DNA of 64,000 nt, taken from Stenotrophomonas maltophilia. GTDB lineage: Bacteria > Pseudomonadota > Gammaproteobacteria > Xanthomonadales > Xanthomonadaceae. Numbering within the stretch: position 1 is the stretch's first letter; every line of letters begins with the position of its first letter. The notes under the pieces were generated by a model that saw nothing but the letters and a program-made list of their open reading frames with translations, made no database searches and had not been told where the DNA came from. The translations under genes and the position numbers were made by a program. The DNA lies in contig NZ_NIVS01000054.1 in NCBI RefSeq assembly GCF_002205165.1, positions 124,001 to 188,000 on the forward strand. The letters run 5' to 3'. Shown piece by piece: positions 8,519 through 16,320 of the stretch.

Positions 8519-8823
8519 GCAGCGTTCTCCACAGATTTCAGGTTGTCATGGGGTGCATCCAGGCCGAGGGCCTGGGTGACGCCGAGCAGGCGCGCGGCAT
8601 CACGGAAGGTTGCGGTGCAACCGTGGAATCCGGTGGGATGCCCGGCCTTGCGGCGGGCCTCGACGAATGCGCACAGCACCTGCACCGAGGCGGTATGGAT
8701 ACGGCCGATCTGGCTGGCATCCAGCGTCAGATCGCCGGCCTGATCCACCAGGGGGGCCAAACGTGTTTTCAGCTCGGTGCTGGTCTCGATACCGAGATCA
8801 TCACCCAGGGCCACAGTGCTCAT
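8515..8823 (-). CDS. STAS-domain protein in chemotaxis operon
   Basis: A 102-residue protein of the STAS fold (anti-sigma-factor antagonist type, SpoIIAA/MlaB-like): an N-terminal strand, LKTRLAPLVDQAGDLTLDAS, and then IGRIHTASVQVLCAF where family members usually have D(S/T)(S/A)G. Here the Asp is His and the Gly is Ser, so classical serine phosphorylation is uncertain. The second of two consecutive ATGs (8823) is chosen because GGAG lies five bases upstream. It overlaps cheY by 4 bases and follows parP by 70 bases. STAS proteins next to cheA-cheY pairs are known from several proteobacterial chemosensory clusters, but a general function is not settled. Confidence 0.8.
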   Translation of the reverse strand: MSTVALGDDLGIETSTELKTRLAPLVDQAGDLTLDASQIGRIHTASVQVLCAFVEARRKAGHPTGFHGCTATFRDAARLLGVTQALGLDAPHDNLKSVENAA

Positions 8824-8893
8824 CATTGCTCCGGACAAACGGTTCCGAGGTCTATAACGGCAATAACCCGGGAAGCTTTAGCCGTTCCGGCGG

Positions 8894-10096
8894 TCAGTTC
8901 AGCAGCTGGGTCGCATCCAGCAGGATCATCGGCTGCGCGCCGCCACGGGCGACGCCACGGAACAGGTCGTTGGAGATCTGGCAGATGCGGGCGGTATCCG
9001 GGGGCTCGATCTGGGAATCGGTGAGGTTGGCGACATCCTCCACGGCCGAGACGCGCAGGCCCATGGTTTCGCCATTCTCTTCCAGCACCACGATGCGGGT
9101 GTTGGCGTCGTTGCCGGCCGCGCTGCTGCCCAGGTGGATGCCCAGGTCCATCACCGGCACCACCTGGCCGCGCAGATTCATGATGCCCAGCATCGCCGGG
9201 GAGGTGCCCCGCAGCGGCAGCAAGGGCACCGGCAGAACCACTTCCTGGACCTTGAGCAGCTCCAGTGCGTAGGCCTGGGCGCCGCAGCGCAGGCGCAGCC
9301 AGCGCGAGGTGCGCTCGCTGGCACGGCGGTTTTCGCGCGGGCTGGAGGCCGGGTCGCGGGCCTGGCGTTGCAGTTCCTCCCAGCTGCCGGGACGGCTCTG
9401 CGCCAACGAGGGCGTGCCGGCGCGGGCGCTGGTCGCCGCAGGCATCGGCGGCATGGCAGGCATCGGCCGGGCAACCGGTGCGCGTGCTGCTGGCGCGGCA
9501 GCGGCGGCTGCAGGGGTGGTCGACGGGACCGGCGCAGGGACGGGCGCCACGACAGGGGTGGGTGCTGCTGCAGGCGCGCTGGCGCCGACGGTGACAGCGA
9601 CAGGATCGGTTTCGTAGACGACCTCGGGCGGCAGGTCGTCCCAGCTTGGGCGCGTTTCGTCCGTGGGCGCGGGCATCGCACCGCTCAGAAGAGGATCGTT
9701 ACGGAGCTCATCGAGCAGGTCATCGAAGCCGGGGGCCGGCGCGGCCGTCTCGGCCACAGCGCCTGGTGCCTCCGCCTCGGGGGTGATGCCGGGTTCGGGA
9801 AGCGTCATGGCGCCACTCAGCAGCGGGTCATTGCGCAGCTCATCGAGCAGGTCACTGAAGCCTGGCGGGACCGCCACTTCTTCAACCCCGGGCGCTGTCT
9901 CAGCCGCGGTCTGTTCCGCCGTCGGCGATGCTTCGTCGTGGCTGGCTGCTTCGACAGTCGCAGCAGCGAAGCTGAGGTCGTCCATCGCTTGGACTGCGTC
10001 TGCCGTCGCGACCGCCACCGGTGTTTCCACCGGCGCGGGCATCGCGTCGCCGAGCAGCTGCTCCAGGTAATCGTCGAGGACGCCGGCGGTGTTCAT
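8894..10096 (-). CDS. parP: ParP-like polar array protein: long linker plus CheW domain
   Basis: A 400-residue protein with about 250 residues of low-complexity Ala/Pro-rich linker and a C-terminal CheW-like domain (about 255-400; LRCGAQAYALELLKVQEV, LGIMNLRGQVVPVMDLG). ParP joins the ParA-like ATPase ParC to CheA and holds chemotaxis arrays at the cell pole (known from Vibrio). The linker carries two near-identical copies of GFxDLLDELRNDPLLSGAM at residues 79-97 and 123-141, and a weaker relative, LDDYLEQLLGDAMPAP, at 7-22. The start ATG at 10096 overlaps the parC stop (ATGA). The N-terminal MNTAGVLDDYLEQLL probably contacts ParC; this is inference. The gene is often annotated only as a CheW-like protein. 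Confidence 0.85.
   Translation of the reverse strand: MNTAGVLDDYLEQLLGDAMPAPVETPVAVATADAVQAMDDLSFAAATVEAASHDEASPTAEQTAAETAPGVEEVAVPPGFSDLLDELRNDPLLSGAMTLPEPGITPEAEAPGAVAETAAPAPGFDDLLDELRNDPLLSGAMPAPTDETRPSWDDLPPEVVYETDPVAVTVGASAPAAAPTPVVAPVPAPVPSTTPAAAAAAPAARAPVARPMPAMPPMPAATSARAGTPSLAQSRPGSWEELQRQARDPASSPRENRRASERTSRWLRLRCGAQAYALELLKVQEVVLPVPLLPLRGTSPAMLGIMNLRGQVVPVMDLGIHLGSSAAGNDANTRIVVLEENGETMGLRVSAVEDVANLTDSQIEPPDTARICQISNDLFRGVARGGAQPMILLDATQLLN
9674..9862 (-). repeat. Two 19-codon repeats in the parP linker
   Basis: Copies at 9806-9862 and 9674-9730 encode GFSDLLDELRNDPLLSGAM and GFDDLLDELRNDPLLSGAM: 18 of 19 residues agree, and the copies are 44 codons apart. They are embedded in Ala/Pro-rich sequence that differs between them, so they look like selected short binding motifs rather than a recent slip duplication. 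Confidence 0.95.
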
Positions 10097-10875
10097 GCCG
10101 CGCGCTCCATCTGCTGCGCATCGTCGGCCAGGATCCATTCCAGCGCGCGGCGGTAGGCAGCCAGGCCGCGGCCGGGGTAATCCTCCGATTGCGGCGGCAC
10201 GGTCAGGCTGGCGGCATTGCAGATGCGCGTATCGACCGGAATCGCGTCTTCCCAGACGCGATGGCCGTGCTTGTCCTGCATCAGTTTGACCGTCTCGTTG
10301 CCGGCGCGGGTGCGGCGGTCGAACAGGGTCGGCAGGATCGACATCGGCAGCGGGCGGCGACGCGAGCGCTCGACCATTTCACCGGTGCGGACCATGCCAT
10401 CCAGACCATGCAGGGCGAGCGGCTCGGCCTGGGTGGGGATGATCAGGCGGTCGGCAGCGGCCAGCGCGTTGATCATCAGCAGGCCCAGGGTGGGTGCGCA
10501 GTCCAGCAGGATGTAGTCGTGCTGGCCCTGATGGCGGCCGAGCGCATTCTGCAGGGCCAGGCCGAGGCCGGGTTGGTTGGCGCTGCGGCGTTCCAGCGTG
10601 GCCAGTGCGGCCTGCGCGCAGACGTAATCCAGGCCCGGGATGTCGCTGTGGTGGGCGAGAGTGGACAGCTCGGCAGGCGGTGCAGCGAACAGCTCCAGCA
10701 CCCCCTGCGGCGGCGGGTCCAGTGGCACACCGAAGGCGCGGGTCAGCGAGGAGTGCGGATCCAGATCGATCAGCAGCACGCGGTGGCCCTGCGTGGCCAG
10801 GCCGCGGCCGAGCGCGAGCGTCGTGGTGGTCTTGCCCACGCCGCCTTTCTGATTGGCAACAGCCCAGATACGCAT
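10093..10875 (-). CDS. parC: ParA-family ATPase ParC, polar localisation of chemotaxis arrays
   Basis: A 260-residue deviant-Walker ATPase. It begins MRIWAVANQKGGVGKTTTTLALGR, whose Walker A is KGGVGKTT (residues 10-17); it continues with HRVLLIDLDPHSSLTRAFG (Walker A') and YILLDCAPTLGLLM (Walker B). The motC-motD-parC-parP order matches the Pseudomonas and Vibrio chemotaxis clusters, where ParC places the chemosensory arrays at the flagellated pole. It is distinct from the FleN ATPase at 16317-17204, which controls flagellar number. The ATG at 10875 has GGAG eight bases upstream; the in-frame GTG at 10884 has no space for a ribosome site. Its stop overlaps the parP start by 4 bases. Not to be confused with topoisomerase IV ParC. 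Confidence 0.88.
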   Translation of the reverse strand: MRIWAVANQKGGVGKTTTTLALGRGLATQGHRVLLIDLDPHSSLTRAFGVPLDPPPQGVLELFAAPPAELSTLAHHSDIPGLDYVCAQAALATLERRSANQPGLGLALQNALGRHQGQHDYILLDCAPTLGLLMINALAAADRLIIPTQAEPLALHGLDGMVRTGEMVERSRRRPLPMSILPTLFDRRTRAGNETVKLMQDKHGHRVWEDAIPVDTRICNAASLTVPPQSEDYPGRGLAAYRRALEWILADDAQQMERAA

Positions 10876-10880
10876 GCGGT

Positions 10881-11882
10881 TCACTCCTTCATTGCGGGCG
10901 GAACGGCGGCGCCAACACGGCTGCCGGCCGGCACCGGTGGCAACTGCACCGGTGCGATGGGGGTAACGGGGGTGCCGGAGGCCGGTGCCTTGGCCGCATC
11001 GGCGGCGTCGGCGTCGGCGCTGAGCCGGTCGGTGATCGGATCGATGCTCTGCGCGGTATCGGCCAGGATGATCACCATCACCCGCCGATTGCGGTTGCGG
11101 CCTTCGGCGCTGGCATTGTCTTCGCGCGGGCGGAACTGGCCGTAGCCCACCATCGCCAGCCTTGCCGGTTGCAGGCCCTGGTCGGCGAACAGGTGCACCA
11201 CGCTGGCCGCACGCCCGGCCGACAGCTCCCAGTTGGAGGGGAACAGCGAGGTGGCGATCGGGATGTTGTCGGTATGGCCTTCCACGCGCACGCCGTTGGG
11301 CGCATCACGCAGCACTTCGGCCAGCTTGGAAAGGGTGTCGCGCGCGTGCACATCCAGCGTGGCCGAGCCGGTCGGGAACAGGATGTCGCTGTTGATCTCC
11401 ACTTCGATCCACAGCTCGGTGCGGCGCACGGTGATCATGCCGCGTTCGATCAGCGGCGCCAGCGTGGCGGTGAGCTTGTCGGCGATGCCGTTGAGCTGGC
11501 GCTCGGCGCGCTGGAGCTGTTCCTGGTTGCGGATCGAGACCGGCATGCGCATCTGCGACGCCATCGCCGGCAGCAGGGTCGGGTCGTTGCTCGGTGCAGG
11601 GGCGGAGGGGCCGATCTTGGTGCCGGCCTTGATCACCGAAGGGCTGTCCCAACCACCGCCCTGGACCTGCTGGTTGCCGACCTGCACCGGGTTGATGGTG
11701 CGGGGCGCGCCACCGAAGGCGGTGGTCAGTGCGTCGGCCATGATCCGGTACTTGCCCTCGTTGAGGGAGGAGATGGCATACATCACCACGAAGAAGGCGA
11801 GCAGCAGCGTCATGAGGTCGGCGTAGGGAATCGCCCAGGCCTCATGGTTGGCATGTTCTTCGTGGTGCTTGCGGCGGGCCAT
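10881..11882 (-). CDS. motD: Flagellar stator protein MotB (MotD type)
   Basis: A 333-residue peptidoglycan-anchored stator subunit, partner of MotC. The N-terminal membrane helix (AIPYADLMTLLLAFFVVMYA) carries the ion-binding Asp (D22). A linker of about 110 residues leads to an OmpA-like peptidoglycan-binding domain (EGHTDNIPI, LSAGRAASVVHLF, RNRNRRVMVII). An unusually long Ala/Pro-rich tail of about 50 residues follows the OmpA domain. The start ATG at 11882 is one base after the motC stop, so the two are coupled. The pair matches the MotCD stator of Pseudomonas, encoded just before parC/parP and cheW. It probably uses protons; this is inferred from family. Confidence 0.93.
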   Translation of the reverse strand: MARRKHHEEHANHEAWAIPYADLMTLLLAFFVVMYAISSLNEGKYRIMADALTTAFGGAPRTINPVQVGNQQVQGGGWDSPSVIKAGTKIGPSAPAPSNDPTLLPAMASQMRMPVSIRNQEQLQRAERQLNGIADKLTATLAPLIERGMITVRRTELWIEVEINSDILFPTGSATLDVHARDTLSKLAEVLRDAPNGVRVEGHTDNIPIATSLFPSNWELSAGRAASVVHLFADQGLQPARLAMVGYGQFRPREDNASAEGRNRNRRVMVIILADTAQSIDPITDRLSADADAADAAKAPASGTPVTPIAPVQLPPVPAGSRVGAAVPPAMKE

Positions 11883-11883
11883 G

Positions 11884-12624
11884 TCAGTGCAGGAACCCGG
11901 ACAGGTTGGTTTCGATATTGCGCGGGTTCTCACCCTGGGCGATCGAGATCAGACCCTCGATGATCATCTCGCGGTCGCGGCTGTTGTGGTGGATCACGCT
12001 CTTGAGCTTGGCCGAGACCGGCAGGAACAGCAGGTTGGCCGAGGCGATGCCGTAGATGGTGGCGGTGAACGCCGCGGCGATGCCGTGACCGAGCTTGCTC
12101 GGGTCGGCGAGGTTCTTCATCACCGCGATCAGGCCCAGCACGGCGCCGATGATGCCCAGGGTCGGGGCGTAGATGCCCATGCCTTCGAAGACCTTGGAAG
12201 CGGCCAGGTCCTGGCTCTCCTGGCTGCTCAGCTCGATCTCCATCATGTGCCGGATGGTTTCCGGCTCCACGCCATCCACCAGCAGCTGCAGCCCCTTGCG
12301 CAGGAACGGATCGTCCTGGGCATCGACCTGGGCTTCCAGGCCCAGCAGGCCCTGGCGGCGGGCGATGTTGCTCCACTCCACGATCTGCTGGATCAGGTGG
12401 CGACGGTCGCTGCTCGGCGGCAGGATCACCCAGCGCACGATCTTGAAGGCGTGCTTGAACACGGCCGGCGAGGTGTGCAGCAGGATCGAGGCGATGGTGC
12501 CGACGATCACGATCACGAAGGCAGCCGGCGACCACAGCGACGCCAGACCGGCCCCCTTGAGGATGCTGCCGCCGACCAGTGAGGCCAACGCGAGGAATAG
12601 TCCAATGAGGCTGAGTCTGTCCAT
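11884..12624 (-). CDS. motC: Flagellar stator protein MotA (MotC type)
   Basis: A 246-residue four-helix inner-membrane stator subunit. MDRLSLIGLFLALASLVGGS forms TM1; WSPAAFVIVIVGTIASILL forms TM2; a cytoplasmic loop with HAFKIVRWVILPPSSDRRHL and the charged torque residues follows. Then come APTLGIIGAVLGLIAVMKNL and HGIAAAFTATIYGIASANLL (TM3 and TM4). Together with MotD it drives motor rotation. A sigma-28 promoter ends only seven or eight bases before the ATG, so its own transcript would be nearly leaderless. The gene follows cheA by 79 bases and opens a motC-motD-parC-parP run. In Pseudomonas cheB occupies this gap; here it is missing. Confidence 0.94.
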   Translation of the reverse strand: MDRLSLIGLFLALASLVGGSILKGAGLASLWSPAAFVIVIVGTIASILLHTSPAVFKHAFKIVRWVILPPSSDRRHLIQQIVEWSNIARRQGLLGLEAQVDAQDDPFLRKGLQLLVDGVEPETIRHMMEIELSSQESQDLAASKVFEGMGIYAPTLGIIGAVLGLIAVMKNLADPSKLGHGIAAAFTATIYGIASANLLFLPVSAKLKSVIHHNSRDREMIIEGLISIAQGENPRNIETNLSGFLH

Positions 12625-12631
12625 GGGTCCG

Positions 12632-12658
12632 TTATCGGCTTGTGTGAATGGGACTTGA
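12632..12658 (-). promoter_or_regulatory. Sigma-28 promoter of motCD-parC-parP
   Basis: Minus strand TCAA (in TCAAG), 15-base spacer, perfect -10 GCCGATAA. The -10 ends seven bases before the motC ATG's first base plus one, so the expected start of transcription is within a base or two of the ATG. Confidence 0.8.
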
Positions 12659-12703
12659 GACGCCGAAGGAATCCAGTGATGCGGCGGTCACACTTTCACG
12701 CGG

Positions 12704-14545
12704 TCAATCGTGGTGGGTGCGCAGTCCATCCACGTCCAGGATCAATGCCATGCGGCCGTCACCGATCAGGGTCGCGCCGGCATAGCCGCGCAGGCCACGC
12801 AGGGCTTTCGGGAGCGGCTTGATCACCACTTCCTCGCGGCCGCGCACCTGGTCCACCACCAGGCCGAAGCGGGCCTCACCGGCCTGCAGCACCACGATGG
12901 TCAGCAGCGAGGACGGCATCGGCTCCACATCCAGCCAGTGGCGCAGATCGACCAAGGCCAGCGTGTGCGATTTGCGGTCCAGCACGGCGCGGCCATCGAA
13001 CCAGCCCAGCGAGGTGTTGGGGGCATGCAGCACCTCCATCACGCGGGCCAGGGGCAGGGCGTAGACGTCTTCGCCGGCCTGCACCAGCAGGGTCGGCAGG
13101 ATCGCCAAGGTCAGCGGCACGCGGATCATGAAGCGGCTGCCACGGCCGAGCTCGGACTGGATCTGGATCTGGCCGCTGAGCTCGCGGATGCGCGACTGGA
13201 CCACGTCCATGCCCACGCCACGGCCGGAAATGTCGGTGACCTGCTGCTTGGTCGAGAAGCCGGGCAGGAACACCAGGTGCAGGCATTCCTCGCTGCTCAG
13301 GCGGGCGGCGGCCTCCGGATCGATCAACCCCTTTTCGCGCGCCTTCTGGCGCAGGCGTTCCGGGTCGATGCCGGCGCCGTCGTCCTGCACTTCAATGCTG
13401 ACGTAGTCGCCTTCCTGCTGGGCCGACAGGCGTACGTGGCCGCTGCGCGGCTTGCCCTGGGCCTCGCGCAGATCCGGCATTTCCACGCCGTGATCGATGG
13501 CGTTGCGGACCAGGTGGACCAGCGGATCGGCCAGTGCTTCGACCAGGTTGCGGTCCAGCTCGGTTTCCGCGCCGATCAGTTCCAGTTCGACTTCCTTCTT
13601 CAGCGACCGCGCAACATCGCGGGCCACCTTGGGGAAGCGCGAGAACACCTTGCCGACTGGCTGCATGCGGGTACGCATCACCGCCGACTGCAGCCGTGCG
13701 GTGGCGATGTCCAGCGTGGACACGGCGCGGTCGAGTTCTTCATCGTGCAGGCGCGCACGCAGGGTCTTGAGCCGGTTGCGCGAGAGCACCAGCTCGCCGA
13801 TCAGGTTGACGATCGCATCCAGGCGCTTGGTATCCACGCGCACGGTGTGTTCGGCTTCGGCGACGGGTTTGGCCGGGGCCGGCTTGGCGCTTGGCGCCGC
13901 CGGGGCGGCCACGGCGCGCGGGGCCGCAGCGGGCACGGATGCAGCGGCAATGGCCTTGGCACCGGGAACGGCGCCGCCGTGCAGCTGGTCCAGCAGCGCT
14001 TCGAACTCGTCCTCGCCGATCAGGCCATCGTCCTTTTTCGGCGCGGCAACGGCGGTCGGCGCGGCGCCGCCATGCAGCTGGTCGAGCAGCGCTTCGAACT
14101 CATCATCGGTGATCATCTCGCCGCCGCTGCCGGGGGAGGTGGCCGCCGCGGGTGCCGGCGTGGCCGGGCCGTTGACGTCGAACTGGGCGATCAGTTCCGG
14201 CGGGGCATACCCCGGCTCGGTCCCGGCCGAGACCGAATCCAGCATCGACTGCAGATAGTCCAGCGACTGCTGGGCCGCGTCGAAATGGTGGGCCTGCAGC
14301 GTGGCCTGGCCGGAGCGCGCCATGCCGAGGGTTTCCTCGGCGGCGTGGCACAGCTCGACCATCGCCTGGATGCCGAGGAAGCCGGCACCGCCCTTGAGCG
14401 TGTGGAAGCCACGGAACACGGCGTTGAGCTGGTCGGCATCCTGGGGCGCCTGCTCCAGCGACACCAGCTGTTCGCCAAGGCGGTCCAGGATTTCCTGGGC
14501 CTCGAGGATGAAGTCGGCGGCGATATCGTCTGGAACAGCACTCAT
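12704..14545 (-). CDS. cheA: Chemotaxis histidine kinase CheA (flagellar, encoded with cheYZ)
   Basis: A 613-residue CheA: Hpt domain with FRGFHTLKGGAGFLG (H48), then a linker of about 100 residues, dimerisation helices (LDAIVNLIGELVLSRNRLK), HATPase (HLVRNAIDHGVEMPDLRE, FSTKQQVTDISGRGVGMDVV) and a C-terminal CheW domain. The linker holds two copies of DEFEALLDQLHGGA at residues 148-161 and 179-192. The linker of Vibrio CheA contains a region (LID) that binds ParP and ParC, so these copies are candidates for the ParP docking site. The ATG at 14545 (MSAVPDD) is used: the longer open frame upstream lies over cheZ and has no domain. It follows cheZ by five bases. This is probably the kinase that controls the motor. 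Confidence 0.96.
   Translation of the reverse strand: MSAVPDDIAADFILEAQEILDRLGEQLVSLEQAPQDADQLNAVFRGFHTLKGGAGFLGIQAMVELCHAAEETLGMARSGQATLQAHHFDAAQQSLDYLQSMLDSVSAGTEPGYAPPELIAQFDVNGPATPAPAAATSPGSGGEMITDDEFEALLDQLHGGAAPTAVAAPKKDDGLIGEDEFEALLDQLHGGAVPGAKAIAAASVPAAAPRAVAAPAAPSAKPAPAKPVAEAEHTVRVDTKRLDAIVNLIGELVLSRNRLKTLRARLHDEELDRAVSTLDIATARLQSAVMRTRMQPVGKVFSRFPKVARDVARSLKKEVELELIGAETELDRNLVEALADPLVHLVRNAIDHGVEMPDLREAQGKPRSGHVRLSAQQEGDYVSIEVQDDGAGIDPERLRQKAREKGLIDPEAAARLSSEECLHLVFLPGFSTKQQVTDISGRGVGMDVVQSRIRELSGQIQIQSELGRGSRFMIRVPLTLAILPTLLVQAGEDVYALPLARVMEVLHAPNTSLGWFDGRAVLDRKSHTLALVDLRHWLDVEPMPSSLLTIVVLQAGEARFGLVVDQVRGREEVVIKPLPKALRGLRGYAGATLIGDGRMALILDVDGLRTHHD
13970..14104 (-). repeat. Two 14-codon repeats in the CheA linker
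   Basis: Copies at 14063-14104 and 13970-14011 both encode DEFEALLDQLHGGA with no amino-acid difference; the DNA copies differ at a few third positions. They are 31 codons apart within Ala/Pro-rich sequence. Confidence 0.95.
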
Positions 14546-14550
14546 GATCG

Positions 14551-15165
14551 TTACAGTCCCAGGTCCGAGAGCAGGTCGTCGGCGTCGTTCTGTGACACCG
14601 CATGGCGATCCAGACCGTTCACGGCCGGGCCGGCCAGGCCGTTGGTGTCGCGCTTCTTGTCGTCTTCCTGCGGCGGCAGGCCGAGCGCGCCGAAGCCCTC
14701 GTGCACGCGCCGCACGATCCCGACCACGCGGCGGATGATCTGCCCGGTCAGGTCCTGGTAGCTCTGCGTCAGCGCGATTTCCGTCAGGTTGTGGCGGATG
14801 CGGTCGAGCTGCTGGCCCTGGTCGGGCGTCAACCCGTTGGCGCGCAGCTGTTCGGTCAGCGAGCGACATTCCTCGGCCAGGTCCAGCGTGCGGTGGGTGG
14901 CCTGTTCGGTCATCGCCACCACGTGGTCCAGGCGCGCGCAGGCGTCATCCAGTTCGCCGGCTTCGCTGGGCAGGCTGGGCAGTTCACCCAGGGCCTGGCC
15001 GAGTTCGCGGGCGAGGCGGTTCAGGCCGGCCATCATCGGCTGCGTGCGCAACGCGGCGAGGGCGTCGATCTCCCGGCGCCAACCGGCTTCGTCGCCACTT
15101 TCCAGTGCGGCCAAGGCGTCCTGCAGGCGCTGCACCAGCGCGGATTTGTCGCTCAGGGTGTCCAT
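14551..15165 (-). CDS. cheZ: CheY-P phosphatase CheZ
   Basis: A 204-residue mostly helical phosphatase that shuts off CheY-P. The active-site helix carries DLTGQ at 138-142, matching the catalytic Asp and Gln spacing of Escherichia coli CheZ. The C-terminal peptide NDADDLLSDLGL is the CheY-P-binding tail, joined through a flexible, charged linker. The start ATG shares one base with the cheY stop (TGATG), and cheA starts five bases after its stop, so cheY-cheZ-cheA are tightly coupled. The presence of CheZ supports the reading that the upstream CheY is the motor-binding one. Confidence 0.95.
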   Translation of the reverse strand: MDTLSDKSALVQRLQDALAALESGDEAGWRREIDALAALRTQPMMAGLNRLARELGQALGELPSLPSEAGELDDACARLDHVVAMTEQATHRTLDLAEECRSLTEQLRANGLTPDQGQQLDRIRHNLTEIALTQSYQDLTGQIIRRVVGIVRRVHEGFGALGLPPQEDDKKRDTNGLAGPAVNGLDRHAVSQNDADDLLSDLGL

Positions 15166-15557
15166 CAGGCGCTCGCTGCCAGGCGTTCGAAGATCTTGCC
15201 GAGCTTTTCTTCCAGGGTCTGCGCGGTGAACGGTTTGATGATGTAGCCGTTCACGCCGGCCTGGGCGGCTTCGATGATCTGCTCGCGCTTGGCTTCAGCG
15301 GTCACCATCAGCACGGGCAGGGTCTTGAGCTTGGCATCGGCACGCACGGCCTTGAGCAGGTCGATGCCGGTCATGACCGGCATGTTCCAGTCGGTGACCA
15401 CGAAATCGAACGGCTGGCTCTGCAACATCGCCAGCGCGGCATGCCCGTCCTCGGCTTCGGCCGTATTGGTGAAGCCCAGATCGCCCAGCAGGTTCTTGAC
15501 GATACGACGCATGGTCGAAAAATCGTCGACGATCAGGATACGCATGTTCTTGTTCAA
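15165..15557 (-). CDS. cheY: Chemotaxis response regulator CheY (motor-binding)
   Basis: A single-receiver protein; phospho-CheY binds FliM/FliN to change motor direction. It has [20 protein letters not shown], the phospho-acceptor in [12 protein letters not shown], and [11 protein letters not shown], all very close to enterobacterial and Pseudomonas CheY. Two starts are possible. The TTG at 15557 gives MNKNMRIL and has GAGG eight bases upstream; the ATG at 15545 gives MRIL but lacks a ribosome site at normal distance. The TTG is chosen here (130 residues). It lies 16 bases after fliA and overlaps cheZ by one base. Confidence 0.95.
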   Translation of the reverse strand: MNKNMRILIVDDFSTMRRIVKNLLGDLGFTNTAEAEDGHAALAMLQSQPFDFVVTDWNMPVMTGIDLLKAVRADAKLKTLPVLMVTAEAKREQIIEAAQAGVNGYIIKPFTAQTLEEKLGKIFERLAASA

Positions 15558-15573
15558 AGCACTTTCCTCGATT

Positions 15574-16320
15574 TCAATGGTTCTCGAGGCCGGCGTCTGC
15601 CGCCTCGAAGATCTTCAGCCGGCCCCGCAGACGCAGCACGGCCTGGCCATGGATCTGGCACACGCGCGATTCGCTGACACCCAGTACGGCGCCGATCTCT
15701 TTCAGGTTCAGTTCCTGCTCGTAGTACAGCGACAGGACCAGCTGTTCGCGCTCGGGCAGCAGGCCGATCGCGTTGCCCAGCTCGCGCCCGAACTCGCCGC
15801 GCTCCAGTACCTGCTGCGGGGTCGGGCCACCCTGGGCGACGGTATCCAGCTCGCCCTGGTCTTCGATCCGTGATTCCAGGCTCAGCACCTGGCCGCGCGA
15901 GGCGTCTTCCATCAGGCGCAGGTAGTCCGGCAGCGGCATGTCCATCGCGGCGGCCACTTCGGTGGCGCTGGCGGCACGGCCGGTGCTCTGCTCGAGGCGA
16001 CGGATGGTCGCGGCGGCATCGCGTGCACGGCGGTGCACCGAGCGCGGCACCCAGTCGCCACGGCGGATCTCGTCGATCATCGAGCCGCGGATGCGGATCG
16101 AGGCATAGGTTTCAAACGAGGCGCCCTGGTCGGCGTCGTAGCTGCGCGAGGCCTCGATCAGGCCCATCATGCCGGCCTGGATCAGATCGTCCACCTCCAC
16201 GCTCGCCGGCAGGCGCGCGGCCAGATGGTGGGCGATGCGCCGGACCAGGTCGGAGTGCTGGGCAATGCACTCGTTGGCTGCGGTCCGCTGGACCTCTTTG
16301 TATTGTGCTGCGCCCTTCAT
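15574..16320 (-). CDS. fliA: Flagellar sigma factor FliA (sigma-28)
   Basis: A 248-residue group 3 sigma factor that transcribes late flagellar and chemotaxis genes. Region 2 holds [22 protein letters not shown] and [21 protein letters not shown], both family hallmarks; region 3 has [14 protein letters not shown]; region 4 has [23 protein letters not shown] and [17 protein letters not shown]. Its targets are visible here as TAAA/TCAA-15-GCCGNTAN boxes in front of a flagellin gene, flgM, cheV, motC, cheW and ycgR. Its start overlaps the fleN stop by 4 bases (ATGA). It is held in check by FlgM (60093-60395). Confidence 0.97.
   Translation of the reverse strand: MKGAAQYKEVQRTAANECIAQHSDLVRRIAHHLAARLPASVEVDDLIQAGMMGLIEASRSYDADQGASFETYASIRIRGSMIDEIRRGDWVPRSVHRRARDAAATIRRLEQSTGRAASATEVAAAMDMPLPDYLRLMEDASRGQVLSLESRIEDQGELDTVAQGGPTPQQVLERGEFGRELGNAIGLLPEREQLVLSLYYEQELNLKEIGAVLGVSESRVCQIHGQAVLRLRGRLKIFEAADAGLENH

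Noticed and set aside
5948..8743. 931-codon open frame on the plus strand
   Set aside because: Antisense of cheA, cheY and STAS genes; composition is a shadow pattern and crosses several gene boundaries.
14546..14869. Longer N-terminus for the first cheA
   Set aside because: The extra part overlaps cheZ in another frame and is Arg/Pro-rich without a domain; the Hpt domain starts right after the ATG at 14545.
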